Part shown: positions 8,301 through 17,895 of the stretch, in pieces
Layout of the letters: each line of letters begins with the position of its first letter
Numbering within the stretch: position 1 is the first letter of the stretch
IMG/VR virus record: IMGVR_UViG_3300047483_000637
Coordinates: 1-31,694 of that record
Length of the DNA: 31,694 nucleotides
DNA from: a virus
Reading direction: 5' to 3' (one strand)
Notes under the pieces: generated by a model
Seen by the model: only the letters and a program-made list of their open reading frames with translations
The model's database searches: none
Told to the model about the DNA's origin: nothing
Position numbers and translations under genes: made by a program

Positions 8301-10249
8301 CCGCAAATTCATCGTCATATTATTATACGGGGTACACGACTAATACTCATACGTTTTATTCTAGTTTAGATAATACTAAAGTGATTCCGTCGGTATTTGT
8401 ACCATCACCACCAGCTACGGTTTTGAGCCCATCTAAGATTGATAATACAATATCATCACCTAGACGTTTACTTAAATCGTTATCAAGTCAGGCTTTGTAT
8501 AGTGGTACACTAACCCCAAGAAAATATAACCCTAGTGAATTTGTTGACGGAGGAGCGTATGTGTTTACCCCATCAACATCATACCCTAACAATTTAAAAT
8601 CATATTATTATAGTCCAGGGTATAATACGGGTAGTACTTTAAGTATGTCTTATTATAAGAATAATGTTATGAGAAGTGATAGATTACCTACTTCTGATTT
8701 TCAAACAACTAATGGTAATAACACCTATTTCTTACAACAAAATCCTGCGTTGACCGTATATACCTTCTCGACTAATGGTATTATTGTTGCAGGTGCTGGA
8801 CAATCAAACGCGTCGTATGCTGACACATTTGAACCTAATGACAACGCGTTTGAAAGTAATAGTGCTTTAAATACATTTACTTGTACTAAAATGGTTTCAT
8901 TAAAATGTTACGACCAGGGTACCAGTGGTTTAAATATCACTGTTGACCCTGCGTGTAAGAACGATGATGCGGTGACTGATAACGGTTGTTATCGTTTTTG
9001 TCCTCGTTGTGGTGACATTAATGATATTTTCGGGCCAATTGCTGGAATGGGTAAAGACCTTGAAAATTTTGGGGAATATATCCTTAGATTCAAGTTCTTC
9101 TTTGCATTATGTCAAGGAGTTTTAAGTCAGGTCTTTAATAATAATTGGATTAACGGTGTATTATTTGCATATCCGTTCAAAATTAATACCTATTATAATA
9201 GTAAGAATAAAGTTAATGGTCGGGAGTATTGTCGAGATATTATTTTCCTACACCCAACAACAAATACGTTTTATTATAGAAGTACACCTTGGGATGGTAG
9301 TAACTTTATTGGATTTAAATCAAGAGGGGATGATGGTAAAGGAGCTAATGATACTAATTTAAAATACCCAACAACTCTTATTAATTTAGGACCTAGAGAT
9401 TCATTTATGAAAGAGATTATTTTAAACGGTCAATTTGATGGGTATAATATGAAAGAGTTCTCTGAAACTTCATATAATGATACTTCAGATATGGTTAATC
9501 TATTTGGTATTATGAGATTACTTGATTCTAGTTTCTTAGCTAACTTCTTTGGTAACCAAATTACTCGATTATTTTCAAGAAGTGGTAGAAAGGTTGATGC
9601 TGATTTCGCACAATCAGTGGCGGTTAACTCCCAAATTGGTGTGGTTCCGTTGGACACATCCTTTTATACTACATCACCTTCATCCCCTGGAGGGGCGTCT
9701 GTAATCGCGGCGGGGACTAGTTCAAATAGTATTATGATGGGTATTATGTTTACCTCAAGTACGGAATCAATACAAGTTAGAGATTTTATCTCACCTGTTA
9801 GAACAATTAGATGGAACCCATTAACTAATGATTTTGCTTACGATTATACCTCAACTAAATCACAACTTACACCTCATTATATGTGGAGATTAAATTCGGG
9901 TAACACAATCTTTGGTACACAAACTAATAATTGGGCTACATCTCCTGACCCTTCGAGTATTGTGGCGGTTAAGTATCAACAAATGGATAGATTACCAACA
10001 CAAATACCTGGTAGTCCATATCCTGTATGGAACGCTTCGGTTAATGAATATAACGCTCGTGGTTATTTATTTGCAAGTAATTCGAATGATATGGCGTCAA
10101 TAACTTACAATTATTCGGCACCAACAATTCAAGGTAAGACTATATTAGGAGGTGCTCCTTGGTATTTCTATTTTGGATTAAGAAAAGGTAATACTGCCAT
10201 AAACAGATTTTCAAATAAGTTCTTAGGAACTACAGGTTTAAATGAGTAA
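5357..10249 (+). CDS. Very large phage structural protein with carboxypeptidase-regulatory-like domain and hydrophobic segment
   Basis: 1630 residues, in the position where T4 has the large wedge gene 7 after 25 and 6, but no sequence identity to gp7 can be claimed. Residues about 45-170 look like a carboxypeptidase-regulatory/transthyretin-like beta domain (AGRVFANNGYGIPNAKLSIF, then TNDSGDYLIYGVPVGSHTI). Residues about 500-564 are strikingly hydrophobic (three or so membrane-length stretches rich in I, L, F), then a Cys/Asp-rich patch (YPDCEACSCDG) and a Gln/Thr linker at about 605-625. The middle (about 640-1180) is Ser/Thr/Tyr/Asn-rich beta-type sequence. A second Cys cluster near 1183-1222 includes CYRFCPRCGD, which could bind metal. 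The start at 5357 is supported by AAAGGA six bases upstream. It overlaps the next gene by 8 bases. Best guess: baseplate or tail-tip component; function unproven. Confidence 0.7.
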   Translation: MGNSYRIKANPGKDQNLVVQVDQDFEQLEILSLKIRQGDVYLRMCSDYGVIAGRVFANNGYGIPNAKLSIFIPVTDEDLKNPVIKSIYPYKSVLDTNEDGYKFNLLPYLPSYSNHVATGTFPSRKDNLVDQTVVQLYDKYYKYTVQTNDSGDYLIYGVPVGSHTIVMNVDLSDIGPFSLGPQDLVRMGLATEEQFDGNKFNSSSNFNSLPQVVVINKSIEVAPFWGEPEICQIGITRTDFDITNEANIDIKPTAIFMGSLVSTSNSIAIKQNCVSRKETGNQCQMTTGPGEILAITQTIFNDSDGLPILEQAKLPNGGKVIDGNGVWMFDLPMNNNYISTNEYGEQVISNDPKVGIPTKAKYRFKIKWQQSKSIAEDFKRGYFLVPNIKEKGWEFYGSDPLRGGLGDYNDALTSYAFDLGWSGYTTGSVDITNPELLSYINCEDRFYEFDYNKVYTVSGLIDNYKVAGGKEKFLAIKRIDDDTCEDSVNKFPANDGVFHTSLLWIILNILISIIGFLMLPVLIAYDIIAFLINLIYLIIQTVLCGICGIGFSIVAISFYPFGWICRSLGIDCDDPKLPIKPLDMPMLTYPDCEACSCDGSDGNGSDPTTGGANQTTGQAQQNQSQFITSFNIPTAFGKLDNPSVFNNIFSNTLFWSPSDVPIIKQLLGGTFVNGTNMTAGGVGRINTSSGFMECYDLPFGERINLFNTKGSYYNGANQVKVTYEPTSNGPTAGHFDNVIAILVSKATTLSAGKMFSFSSPYSSKDPNFTGATVNSIGSTQLTGTTTIPTTLSGTYASPTNPLSNIPFSYSTPTMYNTNVSKTIYYTYPSDIEYFQVITGMTIAQFRSLVPATRFANSFGDIIESTSTITSFTGIFSDTVTVTPIDFISQDSKVLIIQRGVDPNSFSVQTKFDLSRVFGYTSINQPDCLVIGDYKVNVPIKNSTLPASSSPLNMFDHDFGSGMNNNTPNNGFDLYFSSQFFEPANSSSYYYTGYTTNTHTFYSSLDNTKVIPSVFVPSPPATVLSPSKIDNTISSPRRLLKSLSSQALYSGTLTPRKYNPSEFVDGGAYVFTPSTSYPNNLKSYYYSPGYNTGSTLSMSYYKNNVMRSDRLPTSDFQTTNGNNTYFLQQNPALTVYTFSTNGIIVAGAGQSNASYADTFEPNDNAFESNSALNTFTCTKMVSLKCYDQGTSGLNITVDPACKNDDAVTDNGCYRFCPRCGDINDIFGPIAGMGKDLENFGEYILRFKFFFALCQGVLSQVFNNNWINGVLFAYPFKINTYYNSKNKVNGREYCRDIIFLHPTTNTFYYRSTPWDGSNFIGFKSRGDDGKGANDTNLKYPTTLINLGPRDSFMKEIILNGQFDGYNMKEFSETSYNDTSDMVNLFGIMRLLDSSFLANFFGNQITRLFSRSGRKVDADFAQSVAVNSQIGVVPLDTSFYTTSPSSPGGASVIAAGTSSNSIMMGIMFTSSTESIQVRDFISPVRTIRWNPLTNDFAYDYTSTKSQLTPHYMWRLNSGNTIFGTQTNNWATSPDPSSIVAVKYQQMDRLPTQIPGSPYPVWNASVNEYNARGYLFASNSNDMASITYNYSAPTIQGKTILGGAPWYFYFGLRKGNTAINRFSNKFLGTTGLNE

Positions 10250-12044
10250 TCAAATTGAAACAAGAATAGTATTAGGGTCTAAAAGATATAAGACCGCAAT
10301 TGATACGGATTTAGGTATTAAAGTACCTCTGGAAAATACTCAAAAAGAAATTGATGAGTTTGATAGGAATAATCGAATCAGTTTAGCTCAAGTGTTTGAC
10401 GACGAAAGACAGGCGTCATCCACTTTTAGACTTAGTGCTAATATGGATTTTATGTTTTATAACGTGTATAGTGGAAGTACTGGTTTACTTGACTATAAAC
10501 CGTTCACGTATAATATGTACTACGCCAATCAACTAAGTTCATTTAATACCACTATGTGGACAGGGTATCCACTATATAACGAATTTGATTTTATACGAAC
10601 CGATAACAAAGTTCCAGGATATACTACAACATCAGGTACGGTTCAACCACACATATATTTTGTAAATAAAAGTGCGACAACATATAATTGGACCCAATAT
10701 ATTAGTTACGCATATCAAAACGATTATACTAAAAGATTAGAGTATTATGAAGAGGATGGTGGGACTAATGGATGGGCTGCTGGTGATGGTATTCCTTTTT
10801 ATATTCAAAACCCATACACCGAGTCAGGGCAAGATTTAATTTCATTTGTCTGTCCCGTTAAACACAATCTATCTGAAGGGGAATATGTTGAAATAAACAT
10901 CCCTGGATGGTTGGGATATGGAGGTAGTAAGGTTTTCCAAGTTTATTCTTTAGGTCAATCAGGGTTTGGTTCGGGTGAATATATTTTTAATCTTTATAAT
11001 TACGGATTTACTGGTGTTACATTTACAAATGATACTAAAGGTACTTTTAAAAGAATAGTCGACATTTATAACTCAGGTGAAACTAAATCAGAATATTATG
11101 TTAGAAAACATAGAATACTTACAAATGTAAGTGATACTATATTAACTAAAGCGGGATTTGAATACAATCCTTTTGATAACGTCAGACAGTACGAATATAG
11201 TTCATTAACCCCTGACCATACCGCGAGAATTACTCAAAAAGAAGGTAATCAATCGTATTTAATTTCTTTTAGTAAAGACATTAACATTGCACCTTATGTT
11301 GATAATCAGAATAGACCATTAAGTGAATTATTCATAACAATTATAAATAAAGGATATTTTGGGTGGATGAATAAGCCACTCGATACTAGTGTGCCAAATT
11401 TTCCCGCTATTCGAGAAGGATTTGGGTTTAATATCACATCAGACGTTAACCCATATTGGGCAGCGTCAAATAAATCAAGAAATAAAACCAATATTAGTAC
11501 AGGTACGTATAGTAAAACTATTGGTAGTAATACCTTCAATTTTTATTATAACAATGACTTAAAAGAAGGTGATATTATTGATGGGGATTATTGTGAGTTT
11601 AATCGATTCGAACAAAAAGAAAGAGTTATATCACCTCTATATCATAAGATTGTTTTTAATGATAATTTATTTAAAGTCGGATGTATTTTAAATGCTGACC
11701 CATTTAATTTTTCGTGTAGTCCTAATAACCCTCCAGGGTATTATTACCAACCACATAATTCGATTACACTAAAAGTGTATTCTGATTATATTGAAGAGGG
11801 GGACGTTAAAACGATAGAAGGAGTTCCTGATTATGCGTACTTCTCAGAATACTATCAAACGTTAAGATGGAGAGACTTATATACTTATGGTTATATAGAT
11901 GGTAATGGATTGGGTGTGGATTACCCATTCTTAAATGGCTCTCATTATCCATCAAGAAAAATAATATTCAGATTATTTCCTGAAGGAAATGTCCCTGAAC
12001 AATTATATGCAATTTCAGACCCAGATATAGATGATTGTGAATAA
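10242..12044 (+). CDS. Unrecognised phage structural protein (600 residues), probable baseplate part
   Basis: I do not recognise this family. The protein is rich in Tyr, Asn, Gly and aromatic residues with few long helices predicted by eye, typical of beta-rich tail proteins. Residues about 30-60 include a short charged stretch (KEIDEFDRNNRISLAQVFDDER) that may be helical, and the rest alternates short polar and aromatic segments. There is no signal peptide or membrane segment. Its ATG lies inside the end of the 1630-residue gene (8-base overlap), and its own end overlaps the next gene by 14 bases, indicating tight translational coupling within a structural operon. The position after gp25, gp6 and a giant wedge-like protein suggests a baseplate role, by context only. 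Confidence 0.6.
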   Translation: MSNQIETRIVLGSKRYKTAIDTDLGIKVPLENTQKEIDEFDRNNRISLAQVFDDERQASSTFRLSANMDFMFYNVYSGSTGLLDYKPFTYNMYYANQLSSFNTTMWTGYPLYNEFDFIRTDNKVPGYTTTSGTVQPHIYFVNKSATTYNWTQYISYAYQNDYTKRLEYYEEDGGTNGWAAGDGIPFYIQNPYTESGQDLISFVCPVKHNLSEGEYVEINIPGWLGYGGSKVFQVYSLGQSGFGSGEYIFNLYNYGFTGVTFTNDTKGTFKRIVDIYNSGETKSEYYVRKHRILTNVSDTILTKAGFEYNPFDNVRQYEYSSLTPDHTARITQKEGNQSYLISFSKDINIAPYVDNQNRPLSELFITIINKGYFGWMNKPLDTSVPNFPAIREGFGFNITSDVNPYWAASNKSRNKTNISTGTYSKTIGSNTFNFYYNNDLKEGDIIDGDYCEFNRFEQKERVISPLYHKIVFNDNLFKVGCILNADPFNFSCSPNNPPGYYYQPHNSITLKVYSDYIEEGDVKTIEGVPDYAYFSEYYQTLRWRDLYTYGYIDGNGLGVDYPFLNGSHYPSRKIIFRLFPEGNVPEQLYAISDPDIDDCE

Positions 12045-12843
12045 ATATAAAATATCGTTACCTACTGATACTGATAAAGAATTAGTGATACCTGTACAAA
12101 TGACTTGGGATTTGACCGACAGGTCGGATTCTTTAGTTGCGTTTGAAAGAAACGCCATTACTGAAATCTTAAATGGAGATAAAGATTTTGAAGTTGCCAG
12201 ATTCGCACCTGCGGGTATTGTCGACCCTACAAATAATGTGTTGAAAACGGATGTTAATTACTCATTTAATTTTGTGCCTAACGGGGCTAATGTCAGTACA
12301 ACTATATGGGAACCTTCGTATGTTGTACAAGGGTTCTCAACGAATGAAGTTTATATGTATTCAAATCCTTTTAAAAATTCATTTTTTAAATTGGATTTGT
12401 ATGATAGTACGGATTTAAAAACCCAAACAAATTATGTGACAATAATAATTCCAACACAACAGGGAGCAACAACTGCAGCAACAGTTGGATATGAGACTAA
12501 GAATATTAAAACTCCAATATTCAAATTGGATTATTTAGGGGACCAAGAAGGTATGTTTATTTACTGGTTAAAAAAACGAGATTTTTTAAATATCACAACA
12601 TTTTATATGACTGCCAAATTTTTTGATGCGAAAAACGGGTATTTTGTTAAGATGATGAATCGACCCCAATCAAGTTTGATTGGCGATAAGTTTAATTTCC
12701 CACAGGATAGATATTTCTATTATAAGGTCATTTTAGATTATAATACTTACACGTATAAAATCTACGATATTTCAAGTGGAGGACAAACTCTTGCAGGTCA
12801 GGAGTCAAATCCGATAAAATGGTATGAATATATTAACCCATAA
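12031..12843 (+). CDS. Unrecognised phage structural protein (270 residues)
   Basis: No family recognised. The N-terminus (MIVNKYKISLPTDTDKELVI) is followed by alternating polar and aromatic beta-type sequence with no membrane segment or cysteine cluster. The ATG at 12031 lies 14 bases inside the preceding gene, and the stop (TAATG) overlaps the next start by one base, so all three are probably translated as a coupled set. A start at GTG 12037 is possible but less likely than the ATG. It probably assembles with its neighbours in the baseplate or tail tip. Confidence 0.55.
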   Translation: MIVNKYKISLPTDTDKELVIPVQMTWDLTDRSDSLVAFERNAITEILNGDKDFEVARFAPAGIVDPTNNVLKTDVNYSFNFVPNGANVSTTIWEPSYVVQGFSTNEVYMYSNPFKNSFFKLDLYDSTDLKTQTNYVTIIIPTQQGATTAATVGYETKNIKTPIFKLDYLGDQEGMFIYWLKKRDFLNITTFYMTAKFFDAKNGYFVKMMNRPQSSLIGDKFNFPQDRYFYYKVILDYNTYTYKIYDISSGGQTLAGQESNPIKWYEYINP

Positions 12844-13955
12844 TGAACGAAGATAGATATTATATTAAAATTTCACCTGAAGTTATTGGGGGTGATATAT
12901 TCAACATATGTTACCCAAGTGGTGATACATACTCGAGTGGGTGTACATATGTTTATTCAGGTATGAGTCAAGTTCTTTCGGGAGGGACTAATGGAGATTC
13001 ATTATTAACGGGGTTAACAATTCCTATTATGATAACCGAGACCGCAGTTGATGTCGGGTTATATTCAATATTTGATGGTAACTTACTACAATCTGATGTT
13101 GTGAAGAATTTTGTTTTCTCGGCTCAAACAGTTTCACCTAAGAGATATTATTTCTATAATACGTCAGACCAAAAGTTTAAAAATTATTTAAAGTTTTCAA
13201 CATTTGAAGTTGATTGGGGTGATGGTGTAAGTGGTCAAACAATCACAACGTTATCACCAAATTACATTTATCACGATTATATTAATAATGGGACGTATAC
13301 AATAACTTTAACACAAAAAAATCCTTGGGGTGTTAATACCGTTAAAAAAACTGTGGTGGTTCCATTTACAGGTACTACAATAGATAATCCTAAGGGCACC
13401 GCTTATTTTACATCAAACGTTGGTTCTTGGAGTGCTACTCCAATATCCTATGATTATATTTTTACAGGTGATTCCGAGAACAACATAGTTTCCCAAGTCT
13501 CAAGTAACTATACCTCTACACCTTTCTTAATTACGGGTAATACGGAGTCTAGAATAACTGAACTACAATCTTATGGTAAAAACCCTTATGTTCTTAATAA
13601 AATTATAAAGGATAAAAATAATCAGTTTTTTGGTGTGATAAGTGCGATGACACCAACATATACGGGTTATACAATACAAGATACTCAGTATCTTGATTTT
13701 ATTGATGGAACAACATCGTACTTAACCTATAGTAGTGGTTTGATTCCTGAATGGATGGTTCAAGAACCGATTGTGAAAGATGAGTCATTAATGAATATCG
13801 TCTATCAACCAGAAGTTCAGTCCGACGTTTTTATTGAACGAGGGAAGAACAGTGCTTTAGAACGAATTGAAAGATTGGGTGAGGTTGATAACATTGGAGA
13901 CCTTGAAAACTATGGATATGGATTTTTTAATTTTATAAAACAAGAAAATCTATAA
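12843..13955 (+). CDS. Phage structural protein with PKD-like immunoglobulin-fold domain
   Basis: 370 residues. About residues 118-178 match a PKD domain: a strand with FEVDWGDG (the hallmark WGDG turn), then IYHDYINNGTYTITLT and NPWGVNTVKKTVVV. PKD and other Ig-like domains are often displayed on phage tails, where they are thought to bind carbohydrate or cell surface material weakly. The N-terminal about 100 residues hold Ser/Gly/Tyr-rich beta sequence, and the C-terminus (about 300-370) is more charged and possibly helical (ERGKNSALERIERLGEVDN), perhaps the attachment part. It starts by one-base overlap with the previous stop and ends before a 47-base gap carrying the ACTATTTAT motif. Confidence 0.65.
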   Translation: MNEDRYYIKISPEVIGGDIFNICYPSGDTYSSGCTYVYSGMSQVLSGGTNGDSLLTGLTIPIMITETAVDVGLYSIFDGNLLQSDVVKNFVFSAQTVSPKRYYFYNTSDQKFKNYLKFSTFEVDWGDGVSGQTITTLSPNYIYHDYINNGTYTITLTQKNPWGVNTVKKTVVVPFTGTTIDNPKGTAYFTSNVGSWSATPISYDYIFTGDSENNIVSQVSSNYTSTPFLITGNTESRITELQSYGKNPYVLNKIIKDKNNQFFGVISAMTPTYTGYTIQDTQYLDFIDGTTSYLTYSSGLIPEWMVQEPIVKDESLMNIVYQPEVQSDVFIERGKNSALERIERLGEVDNIGDLENYGYGFFNFIKQENL

Positions 13956-13972
13956 TCAAAAAAGACTAATAA

Positions 13973-13981
13973 ACTATTTAT
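13973..13981 (+). promoter_or_regulatory. Candidate phage late-type promoter motif ACTATTTAT
   Basis: Third exact copy of the 9-base word, in a 47-base gap, 21 bases before the ATG at 14003. The leader that follows is almost pure A with no Shine-Dalgarno. The function is inferred. Confidence 0.4.
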
Positions 13982-14002
13982 TAAAAAACAAAATAAAACA
14001 AA

Positions 14003-14911
14003 ATGGCAATAGGAACATATGGAACGATAAGACCGTCTGATGTATCACCCGAAGATGTTGATATTATTTTAAATTATACACCTTCAAGAGACGCGACGGA
14101 CAACTTTATATTAAAATCGTTGGATGCTAAAACAATATTAAGACCTTACTTCAATAATGCAAGTACAGGTGGTAATGCCGACATTGAAATTCTTGGTGGG
14201 TTATATAATTTAAAATTACCCGCAAATGAATTTAATAAACTTGGAATATATACCTTATATCTTAGACCTGCTCAAATAAGAACACAGATTAATGATTGTG
14301 GTGTATTATCAGCGTTACCAAACATTAAAGGTATTGTAATTAATTTAGATAATGTTCCTGCTCAATTTAAAAATAAATTTACTGCACAAGGTTTAGTTGG
14401 TTTTAGAATTGAATACTTAAATGATGATGGTACTAAGATACCTAACTTCTTTAGAGTAATCACCTCTAATTTTTATTGTCAACCTGTAACTCAAAACTTA
14501 ACAAACACATCTCAAAAAGCGATTAGATATCGTTATGTTGATGGTGTTACTAATTTAATGTTTTGTACGTTGACACCTTCATCTGCACCTACTAATAAAC
14601 CAAACGCAACACCATTCATTGGTCAGCCTGGTCAAAATATCATTATCAGTAATACTTTTTTTAACCCAATAACGATTGATATCGAAGTTGCTGAACACGA
14701 TTTCAATACATTGGCGATAGCTCTTTACGGTAATCAAACTAAGTCTATTGACGACGGTATCTACACAATCTACGACACTGAAAATAATATATACAGACAG
14801 TACAATCTTTACGAAATTAGAGATGAATACAATAAATTGTTATTTGAGGTTAGACAAGATAGAGGTAATAATATTGATTTCAGTAAAAACTTCACAAGTA
14901 TTACAACATAA
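14003..14911 (+). CDS. Unrecognised phage structural protein (302 residues)
   Basis: No family recognised. The sequence begins MAIGTYGTIRPSDVSPEDVD, a style common for phage baseplate and head-tail proteins. It continues as mixed alpha/beta sequence with three or four isolated cysteines and no membrane segment. The last about 60 residues are more charged (YNLYEIRDEYNKLLFEVRQD). It starts a new translational group after a short gap and is coupled to the following 994-residue gene by a one-base TAATG overlap, so the two products are probably made in related amounts and may contact each other in the tail. Confidence 0.6.
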   Translation: MAIGTYGTIRPSDVSPEDVDIILNYTPSRDATDNFILKSLDAKTILRPYFNNASTGGNADIEILGGLYNLKLPANEFNKLGIYTLYLRPAQIRTQINDCGVLSALPNIKGIVINLDNVPAQFKNKFTAQGLVGFRIEYLNDDGTKIPNFFRVITSNFYCQPVTQNLTNTSQKAIRYRYVDGVTNLMFCTLTPSSAPTNKPNATPFIGQPGQNIIISNTFFNPITIDIEVAEHDFNTLAIALYGNQTKSIDDGIYTIYDTENNIYRQYNLYEIRDEYNKLLFEVRQDRGNNIDFSKNFTSITT

Positions 14912-17895
14912 TGGCAAAAAGATTTTATAGATATCCCCCGAGACCCTCTAGCGGAGCTGGAACTTTCTCCGACAACATTGTAGGTTTACAAATTGTTGAC
15001 GGTGGAGGTTTGACGCAGGGTAATTTTGAATTCACAACATCGGTAGTTGAGAAAGTTAATAGAAACTTTAATATTGGTGCGTTTTCAGAACCGATATCTT
15101 TGGATAGTTTAAACATTGGTAATATTTTAGAATCTAAAGCAATTATTGCTAAAGATTTTAGAGTTTATCCTAATTTTGATTTATCGGAGGTTTCAAGATT
15201 TACTCTATACGGACCTTTATCTAAAAGGATGTCAACATCCATACAAAAAATTATAAACTTTTTTCCAGGTGCTTTAGAGGTATCACCAATAAATTACGAT
15301 TCATCTACAGGTAATACGGCAACTAACGCGGTTTATGATATACTTGAAAACCATACGACATTTGACATTAATATTGCTAAAACAAGAAACCCATTTGGGG
15401 TTGATTTTAGTATAAATTCAACAAGAAATATTTCATTATTAGAATATCAAGTTTCACCATTAAGAAATTTAACGACTGAATACACAAAATATTCGTTATT
15501 TATTGGGGATAAAGAATATCCTGTAGTTTACATCCAACCAACCCAAAGTTTATATAGTGGTATTTTAACTGTGACAATTCTTGGTAAACCATTTGGTGAT
15601 AATACAACAAGTACAGAGTACTTAGTTATTAGACCCAATAGTTTTTATACCGATAAGTCATTATTGGAACCATTTGATGAGGTTGAGAAATTTTTATTAA
15701 ATAGATTGATAGTTCCTCAGTATACTGCGGTTTTTCAAGTTCCAAGACAAACGGAAGATGGTTTACTGTTTACGGATAACCAAAGAGTAACTTGGCCATT
15801 AAATGGTGTTTGGAATTTAGATATTGCAACCGAGGCTTTTGATTTTTACTTAGCAACTGTTAGTGATATTGCAGATTCGTTTGACTCATTTAGAACTAAT
15901 TTAGTTACTAGATTTTTAACAACACAAGCCTTTAAAGATTTTGACACGGAAGACCAAAAAGTTCAGAAAATATTGAACGTATATGGTAGAAGTTTTGATG
16001 AGGTTAAAAAATTCATTGACACCTTGTCGTTTATGAATTCCGTAAATTATAATGTTGGTAACGACATTCCTTCCCAACTACTTAAAAACCTTGCGGAGAC
16101 AGTCGGTTGGAAAATTAATGTTTCACCAATCACTAACGATAGTTTCTTAGAATCTGTATTTGGTAATGATAGTAAAATACAATACCCTGGTTTCTCAAGA
16201 GCCAATACTCCAACAGAGTTGAATTATCAATTTTATAGAAATTTAATATTGAATGCCGCTTACTTATTCAAGTCTAAAGGTACTCGAAAATCTATTGAAT
16301 TTATGCTTAGATTGGTTGGGGCTCCTGAAGCGTTAGTTGAATTTAATGAGAATATTTATGTTGCGGGACAGAAGATTAATATGGGGGATTTTGAAAGACA
16401 ATATTCCTATATTTCAGGTGGAACTTATTCACAGGACTTACCATCATATGATAGTGGGACCACTTTCTCAATTAAAGGTATTAAATACACAGGGTTTACA
16501 AGTCAAAAAAATATTGAAGATGCCAATGCAACACTTGATGACTATCCTATAGATTCTGAAGGTTATCCTTCTTCATTATCGAATAATGAAAATTATTTCT
16601 TTCAAAAAGGCGCTGGTTGGTTTGAATTGGTTGAGAGTCACCAAAGTATTCAACAGGTTAATAGGACGACTAGTGTATTTACGGGGCAAAATTTTAATAT
16701 TCAAACATACTTTGAACCGTTCACTTACGGTCAAAAATATTTAGAAAGATATAGAACTTTCCCATATATGAGTGAAGGTTTTAAAATAGTTAGAACTATT
16801 GATAATAAAAAGAGTTGGCCAATTAATGACGTTGGATTAAGGGTTAGTGGTGGTAGGTCAAATTATAACGCATATTACTTTGTTAATAATGAGAAGTTAG
16901 TAATTAATGTTAAGAACATTGATTTATTTATGAACCCCGCCCAAGGATTGTTATATGATGTTTGGACAATGTCGACTAAATACGACTACCCAATTCCTAG
17001 TACAGGTCTAACAACACCATATCCACAACCTGGAGGAGTTGATTGGACGTTTATCAATCCTAAACCAAGTAAGAAGACCTTTTTTGAATTCGCTCAAACG
17101 TTTTGGAGTAATATGATTAATACTCGAAATAGACAGTTTATTTCTGATGGTAAAACAGGGGGATACCCTACGTTACAATCTATTTGGTGGAAATATCAAC
17201 AATCCGAATCTGCGGTTAATATCCCTAACGATAATTTTAATTATCAGACAATGATTAATTATATTAATGGTTTAGGTGATTATTGGGTGAGATTAGTTGA
17301 ACAAATGATACCAGCATCCACTTTATGGATGGCGGGGTCTAAGTTTGAAAACTCAATCTTCCATAGACAAAAATTCGTGTATAGATTACAAAGAGGTTGT
17401 GAAATTGTACCTTTACCTTGTGACCCTTGTAGTATTAATGGTAATATATTCCCATATAATTGTAGTGAGGAAAAAGTTACTTGTTATGTATATCCTTGGG
17501 ATAATGGACAAAGTACTGTTACTTCATTCGGTGATGTACTATACCAAACAATCAATAACTATTTGATATCCATAGGTGAAACATTTACCACTTGTTCTGA
17601 ACAGTCAATCGTGTCTGATTGGTATGTTGATGTTAAATTAGGTGGTAATCAAATAATGAAAGTTATGTTTTATAACGGGTTTGGAATAGGAGATGTGCCA
17701 TCACCAGCACAATGGTTAAATACGATAACTACATATTTACCTGACATACTATTAGAACAAGGTCTTGGATTTACGTTGGACGAAAGTACGAGTGAAAGTA
17801 AATTTGTTATTTATAATTTAGGATGTGACCCTAAATTTAATGATAAGACATTTGAGTTAAATGTCGGAATAAACTTTTCAATTAAGTGTAATTAA
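14911..17895 (+). CDS. Large tail/baseplate protein with a tail-protein-I-like region
   Basis: 994 residues. The middle (about residues 330-485) has the layout of phage tail protein I and related wedge proteins: a helical stretch with [20 protein letters not shown], then [18 protein letters not shown], a gap, then [20 protein letters not shown] followed by [17 protein letters not shown]. The 'LA..lGw' and 'KGT..sIef.lrl.G' elements are typical of proteins linking baseplate to fibres. The N-terminal 300 residues are beta-type and may pack in the baseplate. The C-terminal third has aromatic-rich sequence and a Cys cluster ([18 protein letters not shown], then CSEEKVTCY; about 830-860). One-base overlaps tie it to both neighbours, and it lies directly upstream of the fibre genes, consistent with a fibre-attachment role. 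The exact family is not certain. Confidence 0.62.
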   Translation: MAKRFYRYPPRPSSGAGTFSDNIVGLQIVDGGGLTQGNFEFTTSVVEKVNRNFNIGAFSEPISLDSLNIGNILESKAIIAKDFRVYPNFDLSEVSRFTLYGPLSKRMSTSIQKIINFFPGALEVSPINYDSSTGNTATNAVYDILENHTTFDINIAKTRNPFGVDFSINSTRNISLLEYQVSPLRNLTTEYTKYSLFIGDKEYPVVYIQPTQSLYSGILTVTILGKPFGDNTTSTEYLVIRPNSFYTDKSLLEPFDEVEKFLLNRLIVPQYTAVFQVPRQTEDGLLFTDNQRVTWPLNGVWNLDIATEAFDFYLATVSDIADSFDSFRTNLVTRFLTTQAFKDFDTEDQKVQKILNVYGRSFDEVKKFIDTLSFMNSVNYNVGNDIPSQLLKNLAETVGWKINVSPITNDSFLESVFGNDSKIQYPGFSRANTPTELNYQFYRNLILNAAYLFKSKGTRKSIEFMLRLVGAPEALVEFNENIYVAGQKINMGDFERQYSYISGGTYSQDLPSYDSGTTFSIKGIKYTGFTSQKNIEDANATLDDYPIDSEGYPSSLSNNENYFFQKGAGWFELVESHQSIQQVNRTTSVFTGQNFNIQTYFEPFTYGQKYLERYRTFPYMSEGFKIVRTIDNKKSWPINDVGLRVSGGRSNYNAYYFVNNEKLVINVKNIDLFMNPAQGLLYDVWTMSTKYDYPIPSTGLTTPYPQPGGVDWTFINPKPSKKTFFEFAQTFWSNMINTRNRQFISDGKTGGYPTLQSIWWKYQQSESAVNIPNDNFNYQTMINYINGLGDYWVRLVEQMIPASTLWMAGSKFENSIFHRQKFVYRLQRGCEIVPLPCDPCSINGNIFPYNCSEEKVTCYVYPWDNGQSTVTSFGDVLYQTINNYLISIGETFTTCSEQSIVSDWYVDVKLGGNQIMKVMFYNGFGIGDVPSPAQWLNTITTYLPDILLEQGLGFTLDESTSESKFVIYNLGCDPKFNDKTFELNVGINFSIKCN

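Noticed and set aside
9430-9657. Minus-strand 75-codon frame, and small forward frames at 9156, 9912, 16337 and 17345
   Set aside because: Overlap fully with long, well-supported structural genes, with no family features or independent start signals.
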